Assembly (NCBI GenBank): GCA_017545325.1
Contig: JAFWOX010000128.1
Coordinates: 1-64,000, forward strand
From: Oscillospiraceae bacterium
GTDB lineage: Bacteria > Bacillota_A > Clostridia > Oscillospirales > Oscillospiraceae
Length of the DNA stretch: 64,000 bases
Reading direction: 5' to 3'
The stretch's first letter is position 1. Each line of letters begins with the position of its first letter. A model generated the notes under the pieces. That model worked only from the letters and a program-made list of their open reading frames with translations. It ran no database searches and was not told the origin of the DNA. Shown piece by piece: positions 15,849-24,002 of this stretch. Made by a program: the position numbers and the translations under genes.

Positions 15849-17219
15849 CTACCACACCTGCCAGCGCAGGACGAAAGCCAGGAAATACAAGACCGCCAGG
15901 ATGCTGCAGCAGACGGTCAGGAGGATATCCGCCGCCCGCTTCTGCGTCACCAGGGCCATGGCCGTCGGGACGGGGATCAGGGCGATAAGATACCGGGGAC
16001 CGCTGAGCAGCCAGGTGGCCCCGTAAGCCACGGCGTAATACCCGATGAACCAGGCCGTATAGCCCGGGCGGAGCTTCTTCGCCGCACAGAACATCAGAGT
16101 GAGGCAGCCGAAGCTGAACAGCAGATTGGGCAGCCAGAGCCCCAGGAAGACATGCGGCTTATCCCAGAAATCATGCACCGCATAATCCATCTGGTACGCC
16201 GCCGTATTGAAGAACCACCCCAGGTGCTGGTGCCAATGCTCGCTCTGGTATTCCATGAACTTGAAGGGGTCCCCGGAGACCCGGTAATTTATCCAGCAGT
16301 ATACCCCGAAGCCGGCCGGGACCAGAAGCAGGGCGGCCGCGCGCCCAAGGACCCGCCGGAACCGCTCCCCCTCCCCCAGCCGATCCCGGTCCCGGAGGGC
16401 ATCCTCCGCCAGCAGGAAGACCAGGGGGATCAGCAGGCTCAGGCCCAGGCTCCGGGTGAAGGCCGCCGCGCCGCCGCAGAGACAGCCCGGGATCCACCGC
16501 CTTTTCCGGACCAGGTACAGGCACAGGGCGCAGAGCAGAAGGAACAGCCCGTCGCTCATGGGCGCGGCAAAAAAGAATACCCCGGGCAGGAGGCAGAGGT
16601 ACCTGATCCCCCGGAGGGCGTCCTTCCGGGGAAGATCCAGGCGCAGGAGGCGATACAGGACCACGCCCGCCGCCGGAAAGGCCAGGCCGGAAACGATCAG
16701 GCCGGAAATCAGGTCGTTTTTCACCAGGCAGTGCACCAGCCGTACCAGGACGGGATAGCCCGGGAGGAAGACCAGCCGCACCAGGGCGTCCCTGTCCCCC
16801 TCGGAGGGGTACCAGTCCCGGACGATATCCAGATACTGGCCGCTGTCCAGACAGCGCCAGAAATCCAGGTATTCCCGGAAACTCCCCTCCTCCCCGGCGA
16901 TCCGCCAGATCGCCCAGGTCAGCAGCAGGACGGCGATATCCACCCCCAGCAGGAGGGCGAAAATGCGCAGTCCCACCCCCGGAGGCTCGGCAAGGTCCGC
17001 CCCCGGCTCCGGCGGCGCATTCCGGCTCCAGGCCCGCATCCACACCGGCACGAAGCGGAGACACACCAGGGCGAAGAGAATCACGGCGGCCAGGGAGGCG
17101 GCGAGGGCGGGAACGGAGACGGCCTTCTGCCCCCGGTACCACAGAATCCAAGCCGCAGCCAGGATCGCCAGTCCCAGAAGATCGATCCAGAAGCCCGGTT
17201 TTCGCAAGATCTTGTTCAT
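15849..17219 (-). CDS. PIG-V-like membrane mannosyltransferase/glycosyltransferase
   Basis: A 456-residue integral membrane protein with about ten hydrophobic segments. It resembles bacterial relatives of GPI mannosyltransferase II (PIG-V/Gpi18): first TM followed by a long extracytoplasmic loop (FREYLDFWRCLDSGQYLDIVRDWY), an aspartate-containing region of the type that holds the catalytic site in GT-C enzymes, then VRLVFLPGYPVLVRL and a C-terminal SGPRYLIALIPV. Such enzymes use polyprenyl-phosphate sugars to glycosylate lipids or envelope polymers. The start follows GGGGGA. It lies 14 bp downstream of coaBC in the same direction, probably co-transcribed; no functional link to CoA synthesis is evident. 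Confidence 0.75.
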   Translation of the reverse strand: MNKILRKPGFWIDLLGLAILAAAWILWYRGQKAVSVPALAASLAAVILFALVCLRFVPVWMRAWSRNAPPEPGADLAEPPGVGLRIFALLLGVDIAVLLLTWAIWRIAGEEGSFREYLDFWRCLDSGQYLDIVRDWYPSEGDRDALVRLVFLPGYPVLVRLVHCLVKNDLISGLIVSGLAFPAAGVVLYRLLRLDLPRKDALRGIRYLCLLPGVFFFAAPMSDGLFLLLCALCLYLVRKRRWIPGCLCGGAAAFTRSLGLSLLIPLVFLLAEDALRDRDRLGEGERFRRVLGRAAALLLVPAGFGVYCWINYRVSGDPFKFMEYQSEHWHQHLGWFFNTAAYQMDYAVHDFWDKPHVFLGLWLPNLLFSFGCLTLMFCAAKKLRPGYTAWFIGYYAVAYGATWLLSGPRYLIALIPVPTAMALVTQKRAADILLTVCCSILAVLYFLAFVLRWQVW

Positions 17220-17233
17220 TTATCCCCCGGTTC

Positions 17234-18442
17234 TCATTCCCCGGCCTTCGCCCCCTCCAGCTCCTTCAGCCGGTCCAGGACCGCCAGGGCGGCTTCCTCC
17301 TTGCTCAGCAGGGGCAGCTCCCGGATATACTCCCGGGTGATGAGGGTGAGGACGTTGGTATCCACCTGGAAGCCCGCTCCCGCCTGGCGCAGGTCGTTGG
17401 CGCAGATCATGTCCGCGTTTTTCTTTACCAGCTTCGCCCGGCTGTTTTCCAGCATATTCTCGCTCTCCATGGAGAAGCCCGCCAGGAGCTGACCGGGCTT
17501 GCGATGCTGCCCCAGCCAAAGGAGGATATCCTGCGTACGTTTCAGGGGGATGGAAAGATCCCCCTCCTTCTTCTTCAGCTTGTTTTCCGCCGTCTGAACG
17601 GGGGTATAATCCGCCACGGCGGCGGACTTGATGATCCAGTCCGCGTTCTCCGCCCGCTCCGTCACCGCCCGGAACATATCCTCCGCCGTGGTCACCTCCA
17701 CGGTCTCCACGAAGGGCGGGGGCTCCAGAGCGGTCTTCCCGCTCACCAGGGTGACCTCCGCTCCCCGGAGCATGGCCATCCTGGCGATGGCGTAGCCCAT
17801 CTTGCCGGAGGAGTGGTTGGAGATAAACCGCACCGGATCCAGAGGCTCCCGGGTGGGCCCGGCGGTGACCAGGACCTTCTTCCCCAGGAGATCATGGGGC
17901 AGGGCGATCTCCCGCAGAATGTACTGGAGGATGGTCTCCGGCTCCGGCAGCTTCCCCGGACCCGTGGTCCCGCAGGCCAGGCGGCCCACCGCGGGCGGGA
18001 TGACGGTCCAGCCGTACTTCTCCAGCTGCTTCAGATTATCCCGGGTGGCGGGATTCTCCAGCATATGGGTATTCATGGCCGGGGCGATGAGCCGGGGACA
18101 GCGGCAGGCCAGGAGGGTGGTGCTGAGCATGTCGTCCCCCAGGCCGTGGGCGATCTTGGCGCAGATGTTGGCGGTGGCGGGGGCGACGATCACCAGGTCC
18201 GCCCGGTCCGCCAGGGCGATATGCTCCACCTCGTTCACCGTGAAGCGGTCGAAGGTATCCGTATACGCCTTCCGGGCGGTAAGGTGCTCAAAGGTGAGGG
18301 GGGCGATAAACTTCGTCGCGTTTTCCGTCATCACCACGTCCACCTGCGCATGGAGCTTCACCAGGGCAGACGCCAGGTACGCCGCCTTGTAGGCCGCGAT
18401 CCCCCCGGTGACCCCCAGAAGCACGGTTTTCCCTTTCAGCAT
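17234..18442 (-). CDS. coaBC: Bifunctional phosphopantothenoylcysteine decarboxylase / phosphopantothenate-cysteine ligase
   Basis: A 402-residue cytosolic enzyme for two steps of coenzyme A synthesis. The N-terminal flavoprotein domain (CoaC) has GVTGGIAAYKAAYLAS, a His-containing NEVEHIALAD, PAMNTHMLENPA and the flexible flap region VGRLACGTTGPGKLPEP. The CoaB domain begins near residue 188 with KKVLVTAGPTREPLDPVR, then ISNHSSGKMGYAIA and AAVADYTP. The size is that of the usual fusion. The start follows GGGAGG. It is divergent from the ECF transporter/coaX operon, so genes of CoA synthesis and pantothenate uptake share one control region. Confidence 0.97.
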   Translation of the reverse strand: MLKGKTVLLGVTGGIAAYKAAYLASALVKLHAQVDVVMTENATKFIAPLTFEHLTARKAYTDTFDRFTVNEVEHIALADRADLVIVAPATANICAKIAHGLGDDMLSTTLLACRCPRLIAPAMNTHMLENPATRDNLKQLEKYGWTVIPPAVGRLACGTTGPGKLPEPETILQYILREIALPHDLLGKKVLVTAGPTREPLDPVRFISNHSSGKMGYAIARMAMLRGAEVTLVSGKTALEPPPFVETVEVTTAEDMFRAVTERAENADWIIKSAAVADYTPVQTAENKLKKKEGDLSIPLKRTQDILLWLGQHRKPGQLLAGFSMESENMLENSRAKLVKKNADMICANDLRQAGAGFQVDTNVLTLITREYIRELPLLSKEEAALAVLDRLKELEGAKAGE

Positions 18443-18474
18443 GTGCGTCGCCTCCCATGGTTGATATCAAGGGA

Positions 18475-18503
18475 ATTATACCCGAGGCGGAGGCAAACTG
18501 CAA
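18475..18503 (-). promoter_or_regulatory. Promoter of coaBC
   Basis: Minus strand TTGCAG (18498-18503), 17-bp spacer, TATAAT (18475-18480). Its -35 lies 9 bp from the -35 of the divergent panT promoter. Confidence 0.7.
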
Positions 18504-18512
18504 CCTTGCCTC

Positions 18513-18540
18513 TTGCATTCTCCTCTCTCTGTGATATAAT
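18513..18540 (+). promoter_or_regulatory. Promoter of the panT-coaX operon
   Basis: TTGCAT (18513-18518), 16-bp spacer, TATAAT (18535-18540). Transcription would start near 18547 and give a leader of about 125 nt holding two hairpins. Confidence 0.7.
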
Positions 18541-18563
18541 GCGCAGGAACCGGCGGCGGCAGG

Positions 18564-18659
18564 TCCGGGGCATCCGCGGAGCGGAGCCCCAGGAGCAGCG
18601 GTCCGAAGCCGGTCCGCAAAATACCAAAGCGCCGCATCCCCCGGGAGGGGAGCGGCAGC
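18564..18659 (+). ncRNA. Tandem double-bulge hairpin leader (pan-motif-like) upstream of panT-coaX
   Basis: Hairpin 1 (18564-18594): TCC, GGGGC, bulged A18572, TCCGC, loop GGA, GCGGA, GCCCC, bulged A18591, GGA. Hairpin 2 (18629-18659): GC, GCCGC, bulged A18636, TCCCC, loop CGGGA, GGGGA, GCGGC, bulged A18657, GC. Both have the same build, with bulged adenosines at matching places, while the paired bases differ and covary. Hairpin 2 ends right at the AGGAGG ribosome site (18660-18665). From memory, the published pan motif (leaders of pantothenate genes in Bacillota) is a stem with two conserved bulged adenosines, often in tandem. The match rests on structure and context and was not searched against a model. 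Confidence 0.6.
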
Positions 18660-18673
18660 AGGAGGAATGAAAA

Positions 18674-19300
18674 ATGAAAAAGAGCATTGATGTACGGGCC
18701 TTGACGATCCTGGGCCTGATGACGGCGCTGTTGATCCTCTTCTCCTTCACGCCCATCGGGACCATCCCCATAGGCCCGCTTTCCATTACCCTGAACGTGA
18801 TCCCCGTGGCCGCGGCGGCTATCGCCCTGGGGCCGGCGGGGGGACTGGCCATGGGCTGCATCTTCGGGATCCTGAGCTTCCTTCAGTGCATCGGGATCGG
18901 CATCCCCAGCGGCATGGGCGCCGCGCTTTTCGGCATCAATCCCATCTTAGCCTTCATCCAGCGGTTCGTTCCCCGGGCCCTGGACGGCTTCCTGGTGGGG
19001 CTCATCTTCCGGGCTCTGGAGAAGAAGCCCGGTCCCCGCATCGCCTGCTTCATCTCGGGCTTCTGCTCCGCCTTCCTCAACACGCTGTTTTTTATGAGCG
19101 CCCTGCTGCTGCTCTTCGGGAATACGGATTACGTGCAGGGCTTGATGGAGAATAAGGGAAGCCACAATTTCCTGGTCTTTACCATCCTGTTTGTGGGGGT
19201 CAATGCGGTGGTGGAGATGGCGGTTTGCACCATCGTCTCCGGCTTCGTGGGCTCCGCCCTGTACCACGCCAAGATCCTGCCCCTGAAGAAGACCAGCTGA
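18674..19300 (+). CDS. panT: ECF transporter S component, probably for pantothenate
   Basis: A 208-residue protein with about six hydrophobic segments, of the size and layout of ECF substrate-binding (S) components: N-terminal MKKSIDVRALTILGLMTAL, then a conserved IPIGPLSITLNVIPVAAAAI loop-helix and LGPAGGLAMGCIFGI. S components sit in the membrane and work with a shared EcfAA'T energy module encoded elsewhere. Specificity is inferred from context: it is followed 14 bp later by coaX, is divergent from coaBC, and has a pan-motif-like leader. Riboflavin or another vitamin cannot be fully excluded from sequence alone. The start follows AGGAGG with a 8-bp spacing. Confidence 0.85.
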   Translation: MKKSIDVRALTILGLMTALLILFSFTPIGTIPIGPLSITLNVIPVAAAAIALGPAGGLAMGCIFGILSFLQCIGIGIPSGMGAALFGINPILAFIQRFVPRALDGFLVGLIFRALEKKPGPRIACFISGFCSAFLNTLFFMSALLLLFGNTDYVQGLMENKGSHNFLVFTILFVGVNAVVEMAVCTIVSGFVGSALYHAKILPLKKTS

Positions 19301-19314
19301 AGGAGGAAACGGGC

Positions 19315-20088
19315 ATGCTCCTAGCCATCGATATCGGGAATTCCAACATTACCATCGGCTGCATCCGGGGGGAGGAGATCTGTTCTGAGGTGCGCATCGC
19401 CACGGACCTGGCCAGGACCTCCGACCAGTACGGGGTGGAGATCCGGAATATGCTGGAGGCCAGCGGGATACATAAGGAGGATATCCGGGACTGCATCATC
19501 TCCTCTGTCGTCCCCCCCGTCTTCAACTCCGTTTGGGCGGGCGTGTATAAAATGATCGGCCTGCGTCCCCTGGTGGTGGACGCCTCCATGGATACGGGGT
19601 TGGAGCTCTGTCTGGATATGCCTTCTCAGGTGGGGGCGGACCGGATCGTCGTGGCCGTAGCGGCCCTGGAGCGGTATGAAGCACCCCTGATCATCATCGA
19701 CATGGGCACCGCCACCACCATGGAGGTGGTGGAGCCCGGCGCCCGGTACATGGGCGGGGTCATCATCCCCGGGGTCCGGGTTTCCCTGGACGCCCTGACG
19801 GGACGCACCGCCCAGCTCCCCGCCATCAGCCTGGGCCGACCCGGTCAGGTCGTAGCCAGGAACACGGCGGACTGCATGCGCAGCGGCATCATGTACGGCA
19901 CCGCCTGCATGCTGGACGGGATGATCGACCTGATGCGGGATGAGGTGGGGCATGAGTCCACGGTGATCGCCACCGGCGGCCTGGCGCCCTTCATCACCCC
20001 CCTTTGCCGTCACGAGATCCGCATGGAGCCGGATCTGCTCCTCCGGGGACTGAATATCCTGTACAGGCGGAACAAAAAGGCGCAGTGA
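19315..20088 (+). CDS. coaX: Type III pantothenate kinase
   Basis: A 257-residue cytosolic kinase of the ASKHA fold. It phosphorylates pantothenate, the first step of CoA synthesis, and this type is insensitive to CoA feedback and needs a monovalent cation. Motifs: N-terminal phosphate loop AIDIGNSNITIG, DLARTSDQYG, the substrate region QVGADRIVVAVAAL, the second phosphate loop DMGTATTMEVV, and GVRVSLDALTGRTAQLP. The size matches the family. The start at 19315 follows AGGAGG; an upstream in-frame Met is inside panT. It is the last gene of the panT-coaX operon, ended by a strong hairpin. Confidence 0.96.
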   Translation: MLLAIDIGNSNITIGCIRGEEICSEVRIATDLARTSDQYGVEIRNMLEASGIHKEDIRDCIISSVVPPVFNSVWAGVYKMIGLRPLVVDASMDTGLELCLDMPSQVGADRIVVAVAALERYEAPLIIIDMGTATTMEVVEPGARYMGGVIIPGVRVSLDALTGRTAQLPAISLGRPGQVVARNTADCMRSGIMYGTACMLDGMIDLMRDEVGHESTVIATGGLAPFITPLCRHEIRMEPDLLLRGLNILYRRNKKAQ

Positions 20089-20107
20089 TGCTCCTGAAGA
20101 CGGAAAA

Positions 20108-20135
20108 CACCCCGGCACACGCCGGGGTGACTTTA
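20108..20135. terminator. Bidirectional terminator between coaX and the epimerase gene
   Basis: CACCCCGGC-ACAC-GCCGGGGTG with ACTTTATC on the plus side and TTTTCC on the minus side. Confidence 0.85.
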
Positions 20136-20137
20136 TC

Positions 20138-20992
20138 TCAAAGGGTTTTCGCCGCCTCTTCGATCCTCTCCCGGAGGAAGGCGTTTGCCCGCCGGAGCTC
20201 TGCCTCCCAGCCCTCCTCCCCGTGGTACCAGAATTCTCCGGTGAAGAGCCGGACGCCCATGGCCAGGGCCGTGCGAAGGCAGCCCAGGTAATCCGTATGT
20301 CCCCCGGAGCCGAAGCGCATATCCCGGTAGACCCCGGGCTTCGTCTCCTTCAGGTGGAGGGCGAAGGTATGCCCCGCCCCCAGGGCCAGGTCCTCGGTGA
20401 CTTGATGGCCGTACTTCACCGCCGCATTCTGCAGGTTCCCGATATCCGGGTACAGGCCCAGCCAGGGGGAGTCGATCTCCTTAACCCAGGCCACAGCCTT
20501 TTCCACCGTATCCATGAAGGGGGTCTCCATGGTCTCGAAGGCCAGGATCACCCCCGCCTCCGCCGCCCAGGCGGCGCCCAGATGCAGGCCCTCCCGGAAC
20601 CGGGCCCGGGTCTCCTCGTCCCCCGGCTCATAGTACACGTCGTACCCCGCCAGCTGAATGATCCCGATCCCCACATTGGCGGCGAAGGTCACCGCTTTTT
20701 TCAGGATCTCCAGAGACCGATCCCGCACCGCCGGGTCCCGTGCCCCCAGGGGATATTTTCGATGACCGCTGAGGCAAAGGGTGCGGATGGCCGCCCCCGC
20801 CTCCCGGCTCCGGAGCCCCAGCTCCCGCTGGGCCCTTTCGCTCCAGTCCAGCCGGGCGAGACGGGCGTCCGTCTCATCGATGCTCAGCTCCAGGCGGTCG
20901 AAGCCCGCCTCCCGCGCCCTCCAGCAAAGGGAAATCAGGTCATCCGCGGGGGGCAGGGCCTTTTCATACAGGCCGAGGGAGTATTCCATCAT
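20138..20992 (-). CDS. ulaE: L-ribulose/L-xylulose-5-phosphate 3-epimerase, UlaE/SgbU type
   Basis: A 284-residue xylose-isomerase-like TIM barrel. It is close in pattern to UlaE: SLGLYEKALP at the N-terminus, LEILKKAVTFAANVGI, the metal glutamate in AFETMETPFMDTVEKA, SPWLGLYPDIGNLQN with the metal Asp, HLKETKPGVYRDMRFGSG with His and Glu, and GEFWYHG at the end. UlaE acts on L-xylulose-5-phosphate in ascorbate and L-lyxose breakdown. An L-xylulose-type kinase gene lies 1.5 kb away, which supports the role: kinase then epimerase gives L-ribulose-5-phosphate. The 4-epimerase is not in the window. The start follows CAGGAG. Confidence 0.88.
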   Translation of the reverse strand: MMEYSLGLYEKALPPADDLISLCWRAREAGFDRLELSIDETDARLARLDWSERAQRELGLRSREAGAAIRTLCLSGHRKYPLGARDPAVRDRSLEILKKAVTFAANVGIGIIQLAGYDVYYEPGDEETRARFREGLHLGAAWAAEAGVILAFETMETPFMDTVEKAVAWVKEIDSPWLGLYPDIGNLQNAAVKYGHQVTEDLALGAGHTFALHLKETKPGVYRDMRFGSGGHTDYLGCLRTALAMGVRLFTGEFWYHGEEGWEAELRRANAFLRERIEEAAKTL

Positions 20993-21007
20993 GCTGCGCT
21001 CCTGTCC

Positions 21008-21036
21008 TTGCGCCGGGCTCCGGCGCAGAGTATACT
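21008..21036 (+). promoter_or_regulatory. Promoter with an internal palindrome, upstream of the FG-GAP gene
   Basis: TTGCGC (21008-21013), 17-bp spacer, TATACT (21031-21036). The spacer contains TGCGCCG-GGCTC-CGGCGCA (21009-21027), a perfect 7-bp inverted repeat lying between the two divergent genes, well placed for an operator. Confidence 0.55.
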
Positions 21037-21066
21037 GAAGAAAAACGAAACACGGGGGGAAGAGAG

Positions 21067-22131
21067 ATGGGATTCATCAAGCGGAAACTGGCGGAGCTGG
21101 ACAAGTGCTACTCCATTGCCGCCCTGGACTGGCCCGGGGAGAACGGCTTTCTGGTGGCCTCGGAAAAGGAGGACGCCTGCCTGCTCTTTTCTGAGGAGGG
21201 AGAGCTTCTGGACACGGTCTGGACCTCCCCCGGCGGGGTGATGAGCATGGAGCAGCTCCCCGGGGGGAAGGGGGATTTCCTGGCGGTGCAGCGCTTCTAC
21301 GGTCCGGATGACGCGGACGAGGCGCAGATCGTGCTGGCCTTCCCCAGGGAGGGAGGCGGCTGGGCGGTGCATACCCTGTGCAAAGCGCCCTACGCCCACC
21401 GCATCGGCATCCTGCGCCGGGGCGGCTGCGCCTGGCTCCTGGTATGCTGCCTCAAATCCTCCTGCGCCTGGCCGGGGGACTGGCGGGACCCCGGCGCCTG
21501 CTATGCATCGCTGCTCCCGGCGGATCCCCTTGCCCTGCGGACCTGCGCCGGTCTGGAGCTCCGGCAGGTGGGAAAAACCCTTCTGCAGAACCACGGCTTC
21601 TGCAAGCTCCGGCGGGAGGGATACGACGAAGGTCTCATCGGCTGTGAGGAAGGGTCCTTCCTCTATACGCCCCCGGAAAACCCGGAGGGAGAATGGACGA
21701 TCCGGCAGCTCAGCGCCGTGCCCAGCAGCGATTCCATCCTGGCGGACCTGGACGGGGACGGGCAGGAGGAGCTGGGCTGCATCAGTCCCTTCCACGGAAA
21801 CGGTCTGACCATCTGGCACCTGGACGACTTCGGCCGCTACGTGCCCCGGTGGAAGCTGCCCCTGCCGGAAAAGGAGACCGCCTTCCTCCATGCCACCTGG
21901 TGCTGCACCCTGGAGGGCAGGCCCGCCTGGATCGTTGGCTGGCGGAGCGGAACCCGGAGCACCATCGCCGTCGCCTGGGACCCGGAGACGGGAAACTATC
22001 GCACGGAGACCCTGGATACGGCGGCGGGCTGCGCCAACCTGATGCATTTCCGGGATGGCGCCGGGCGGGACTATATCATCGCCGCCAACCGGGAGATCGA
22101 CGAGATCGCCCTGTATTCTTCCGCGGGATGA
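21067..22131 (+). CDS. FG-GAP/VCBS-repeat protein of unknown function
   Basis: A 354-residue protein without signal peptide or membrane segment, so apparently cytosolic. It is rich in tryptophan and short beta strands, with one clear calcium-binding-like FG-GAP/VCBS motif (ILADLDGDGQEELG) near residue 230 and repeated blade-like units, for example LTIWHLDDFGRYVPRW. This suggests a beta-propeller. I do not recognise a catalytic site. It is head to head with the UlaE-like epimerase gene (74 bp between starts), so the two are probably controlled together and it may act as a sugar-binding or sensing partner. That role is inference. The start follows GGGGGAAGAGAG. Confidence 0.7.
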   Translation: MGFIKRKLAELDKCYSIAALDWPGENGFLVASEKEDACLLFSEEGELLDTVWTSPGGVMSMEQLPGGKGDFLAVQRFYGPDDADEAQIVLAFPREGGGWAVHTLCKAPYAHRIGILRRGGCAWLLVCCLKSSCAWPGDWRDPGACYASLLPADPLALRTCAGLELRQVGKTLLQNHGFCKLRREGYDEGLIGCEEGSFLYTPPENPEGEWTIRQLSAVPSSDSILADLDGDGQEELGCISPFHGNGLTIWHLDDFGRYVPRWKLPLPEKETAFLHATWCCTLEGRPAWIVGWRSGTRSTIAVAWDPETGNYRTETLDTAAGCANLMHFRDGAGRDYIIAANREIDEIALYSSAG

Positions 22132-22146
22132 AACAACGCCCCGGAG

Positions 22147-22389
22147 TCAGTCCCTTTTGGACTTTCTCAGATCCTGACAGACGCCGAGAGCCAGGAAAAC
22201 GATCCCTGCGATCAGGGAAACGACAGCCGCGGTCTTCAGCGGAGAACCCACATAATCCAGACCGCTTTGAAAGAGCTCTGCGCTCCAACTCGATAAATTG
22301 CTCATAAACAGCGCTGCAGCAATGTATCTTGCCGCCATCAATACAGCGGCGATCAGGAAAAAGACAGCGCCCACGCCTTTGTTGTTCAT
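22147..22389 (-). CDS. Small two-helix membrane protein
   Basis: 80 residues: a short N-terminus (MNNKGVG), a first hydrophobic helix (AVFFLIAAVLMAARYIAAALF), a polar middle (SNLSSWSAELFQSG) and a second helix (TAAVVSLIAGIVFLALGV) with a basic tail (RKSKRD). No family is recognised. The start follows AGGAGG, which makes it a credible gene. It is downstream of the kinase gene in the same direction (gap about 80 bp), but lies convergent with the FG-GAP gene, whose end is 15 bp away. Confidence 0.65.
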   Translation of the reverse strand: MNNKGVGAVFFLIAAVLMAARYIAAALFMSNLSSWSAELFQSGLDYVGSPLKTAAVVSLIAGIVFLALGVCQDLRKSKRD

Positions 22390-22468
22390 CGTACGCCTCC
22401 TGCTGTTTTATCATCATTTGTCATCTGATTTCAGCCCGCAGGCGGATCCCGCCGCCGCGGGCGTTATT

Positions 22469-24001
22469 TCATCGTCCCTCGATGACTCCCTGCATATCCG
22501 GCCATAAGGGATCCAGGCAGTCCATGAGCCGTTTATACAGCCTATAACGCTTTTCGTACCTCCGACCCGCCTCCCGATTCGGCTCAAACCGTCCCCCCAC
22601 GGGGCTCATGGCCCGGGCGGCGGAGGCCAGGTCCGGGTAGGCGCCCGTGCCCGCCGCGGCGGCGATGGCGCAGCCCAGGGTCCCGGTCTCCCGGGCTTCC
22701 AGCCGCTCCACCGGCAGGTCCAGGATATCCGCGAACATCTGCGCCCATACTTCGCTCCTCGCCGCTCCCCCCGCCAGACGGATGCAGTCCGGCGGGGCTT
22801 CTTTTGTGGCCAGGAGCTTATCCAGATGGACCTTGTGGCAGTAGACCACGCCCTCATACACGCTTCGGGCCAGGAGCTCCCGTCCCTGGTCCGCGGAGAG
22901 GCCCACGAAGGCCCCCCGGGCGTTGGGGTGGGCGTTGGACCCCATGAGGAAGGGCAGGAACAGGGGCACGAACCCCTTCGGTCCCGTCTCCCTCACCCAG
23001 CGGTCCAGCACGGCGTAGACGCTCTCCCCCGCCGCCTCCGCCTCCGCCTTCACCTCCGGCAGGAGGGTGCGGATGAACCATTCGCTGTTCCCCGCGGAGG
23101 TGGGGCTGCTCTCCTCGATAAGATAATACTCCGGCAGGCAGAAGAGGGAGTTCATGGCCGCCCGCCCGTCCGTCACCGGACTGGGCCGGAGATATTCGTT
23201 GATGCTCCAGGTCCCGGCGATCATGCATACGTTCCGCTCATCCAGCACCCCCGCCGCCAGGGCGCAGGCGTCGATATCGAACATGCCCCCCAGCACCGGG
23301 GTCCCCTCCCGGAGGCCGCAGCGCTCCGCCGCCTCCCGGGTGACGCAGCCCGCGACCTCATCCGAGCGGCACAGGGGCGGGAAGGCGGCCGCCAGATCCT
23401 CCAGCCCGTAGAGGGTAAGGAGCGCCGGGTCATACTGCCGGGTGCGCAGGTTCACCGCCCCGGCGCCGGAGCAGTCCGTCAGCTCCCCCCGGGCCTCCCC
23501 GGTGAGACGGAAGCGGACATAGTCCTTGCAGCCGAAGACCCATTGGATCCGGGGGATGGCTTCCGGCTCATGATCCCGGAGCCAGGGAAGCAGGGCCACG
23601 GGCTGGCAGGCCATGATATGCTGGCAGGAACGGGCAAAGGCCCGCGCCTCCGTCCCGTCCTTCCGCCACCGCTCCACATAGGCGTAGGCCCGGTTATCTG
23701 CGGAGAGGATGCCGTTCCGGACGGGCTTCCCCTCCCGCCCCCAGAGGTAGAGGCCCTTCCCATGGCCGCATACGGCGACTCCCGCGATATCCCCAGGGTC
23801 CACGCCGCTGCCCGTCACCGTTTCCCGGATGACGGCGCAGTTTGCCTCCCACATCTCCTCCATGTCCCGCTCGAAGCAGTCCGGTCCCGGGGTCAGGACC
23901 GCCGTTTCCCGGGCGGCGGAGCACAGCTCCCGCCCCCGGACGTCATACAGGGCGGCCTTGGTGGAGGTGCCGCCGTTATCCACCCCCAGATAGTATTTCA
24001 T
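22469..24001 (-). CDS. lyxK: FGGY carbohydrate kinase, L-xylulose kinase-like
   Basis: A 510-residue two-domain sugar kinase of the ASKHA fold. It has the N-terminal phosphate loop GVDNGGTSTKAALYD, FERDMEEMWEANCAVI, VCGHGKGLYLWG, ILSADNRAYAYVERW, PVLGGMFDIDACALAAGV with the catalytic Asp region, then SPTSAGNSEWF, FLMGSNAHPNARGAF, YEGVVYCHKVHLD and LAGGAARSEVWAQM. The run of motifs closely follows E. coli LyxK, which phosphorylates L-xylulose. It is the last gene of a four-gene leftward operon, 1 bp after the dehydrogenase gene. Xylulokinase of the D-series or another pentulose is possible; the UlaE-like epimerase nearby favours an L-pentulose. Confidence 0.83.
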   Translation of the reverse strand: MKYYLGVDNGGTSTKAALYDVRGRELCSAARETAVLTPGPDCFERDMEEMWEANCAVIRETVTGSGVDPGDIAGVAVCGHGKGLYLWGREGKPVRNGILSADNRAYAYVERWRKDGTEARAFARSCQHIMACQPVALLPWLRDHEPEAIPRIQWVFGCKDYVRFRLTGEARGELTDCSGAGAVNLRTRQYDPALLTLYGLEDLAAAFPPLCRSDEVAGCVTREAAERCGLREGTPVLGGMFDIDACALAAGVLDERNVCMIAGTWSINEYLRPSPVTDGRAAMNSLFCLPEYYLIEESSPTSAGNSEWFIRTLLPEVKAEAEAAGESVYAVLDRWVRETGPKGFVPLFLPFLMGSNAHPNARGAFVGLSADQGRELLARSVYEGVVYCHKVHLDKLLATKEAPPDCIRLAGGAARSEVWAQMFADILDLPVERLEARETGTLGCAIAAAAGTGAYPDLASAARAMSPVGGRFEPNREAGRRYEKRYRLYKRLMDCLDPLWPDMQGVIEGR

Positions 24002-24002
24002 C

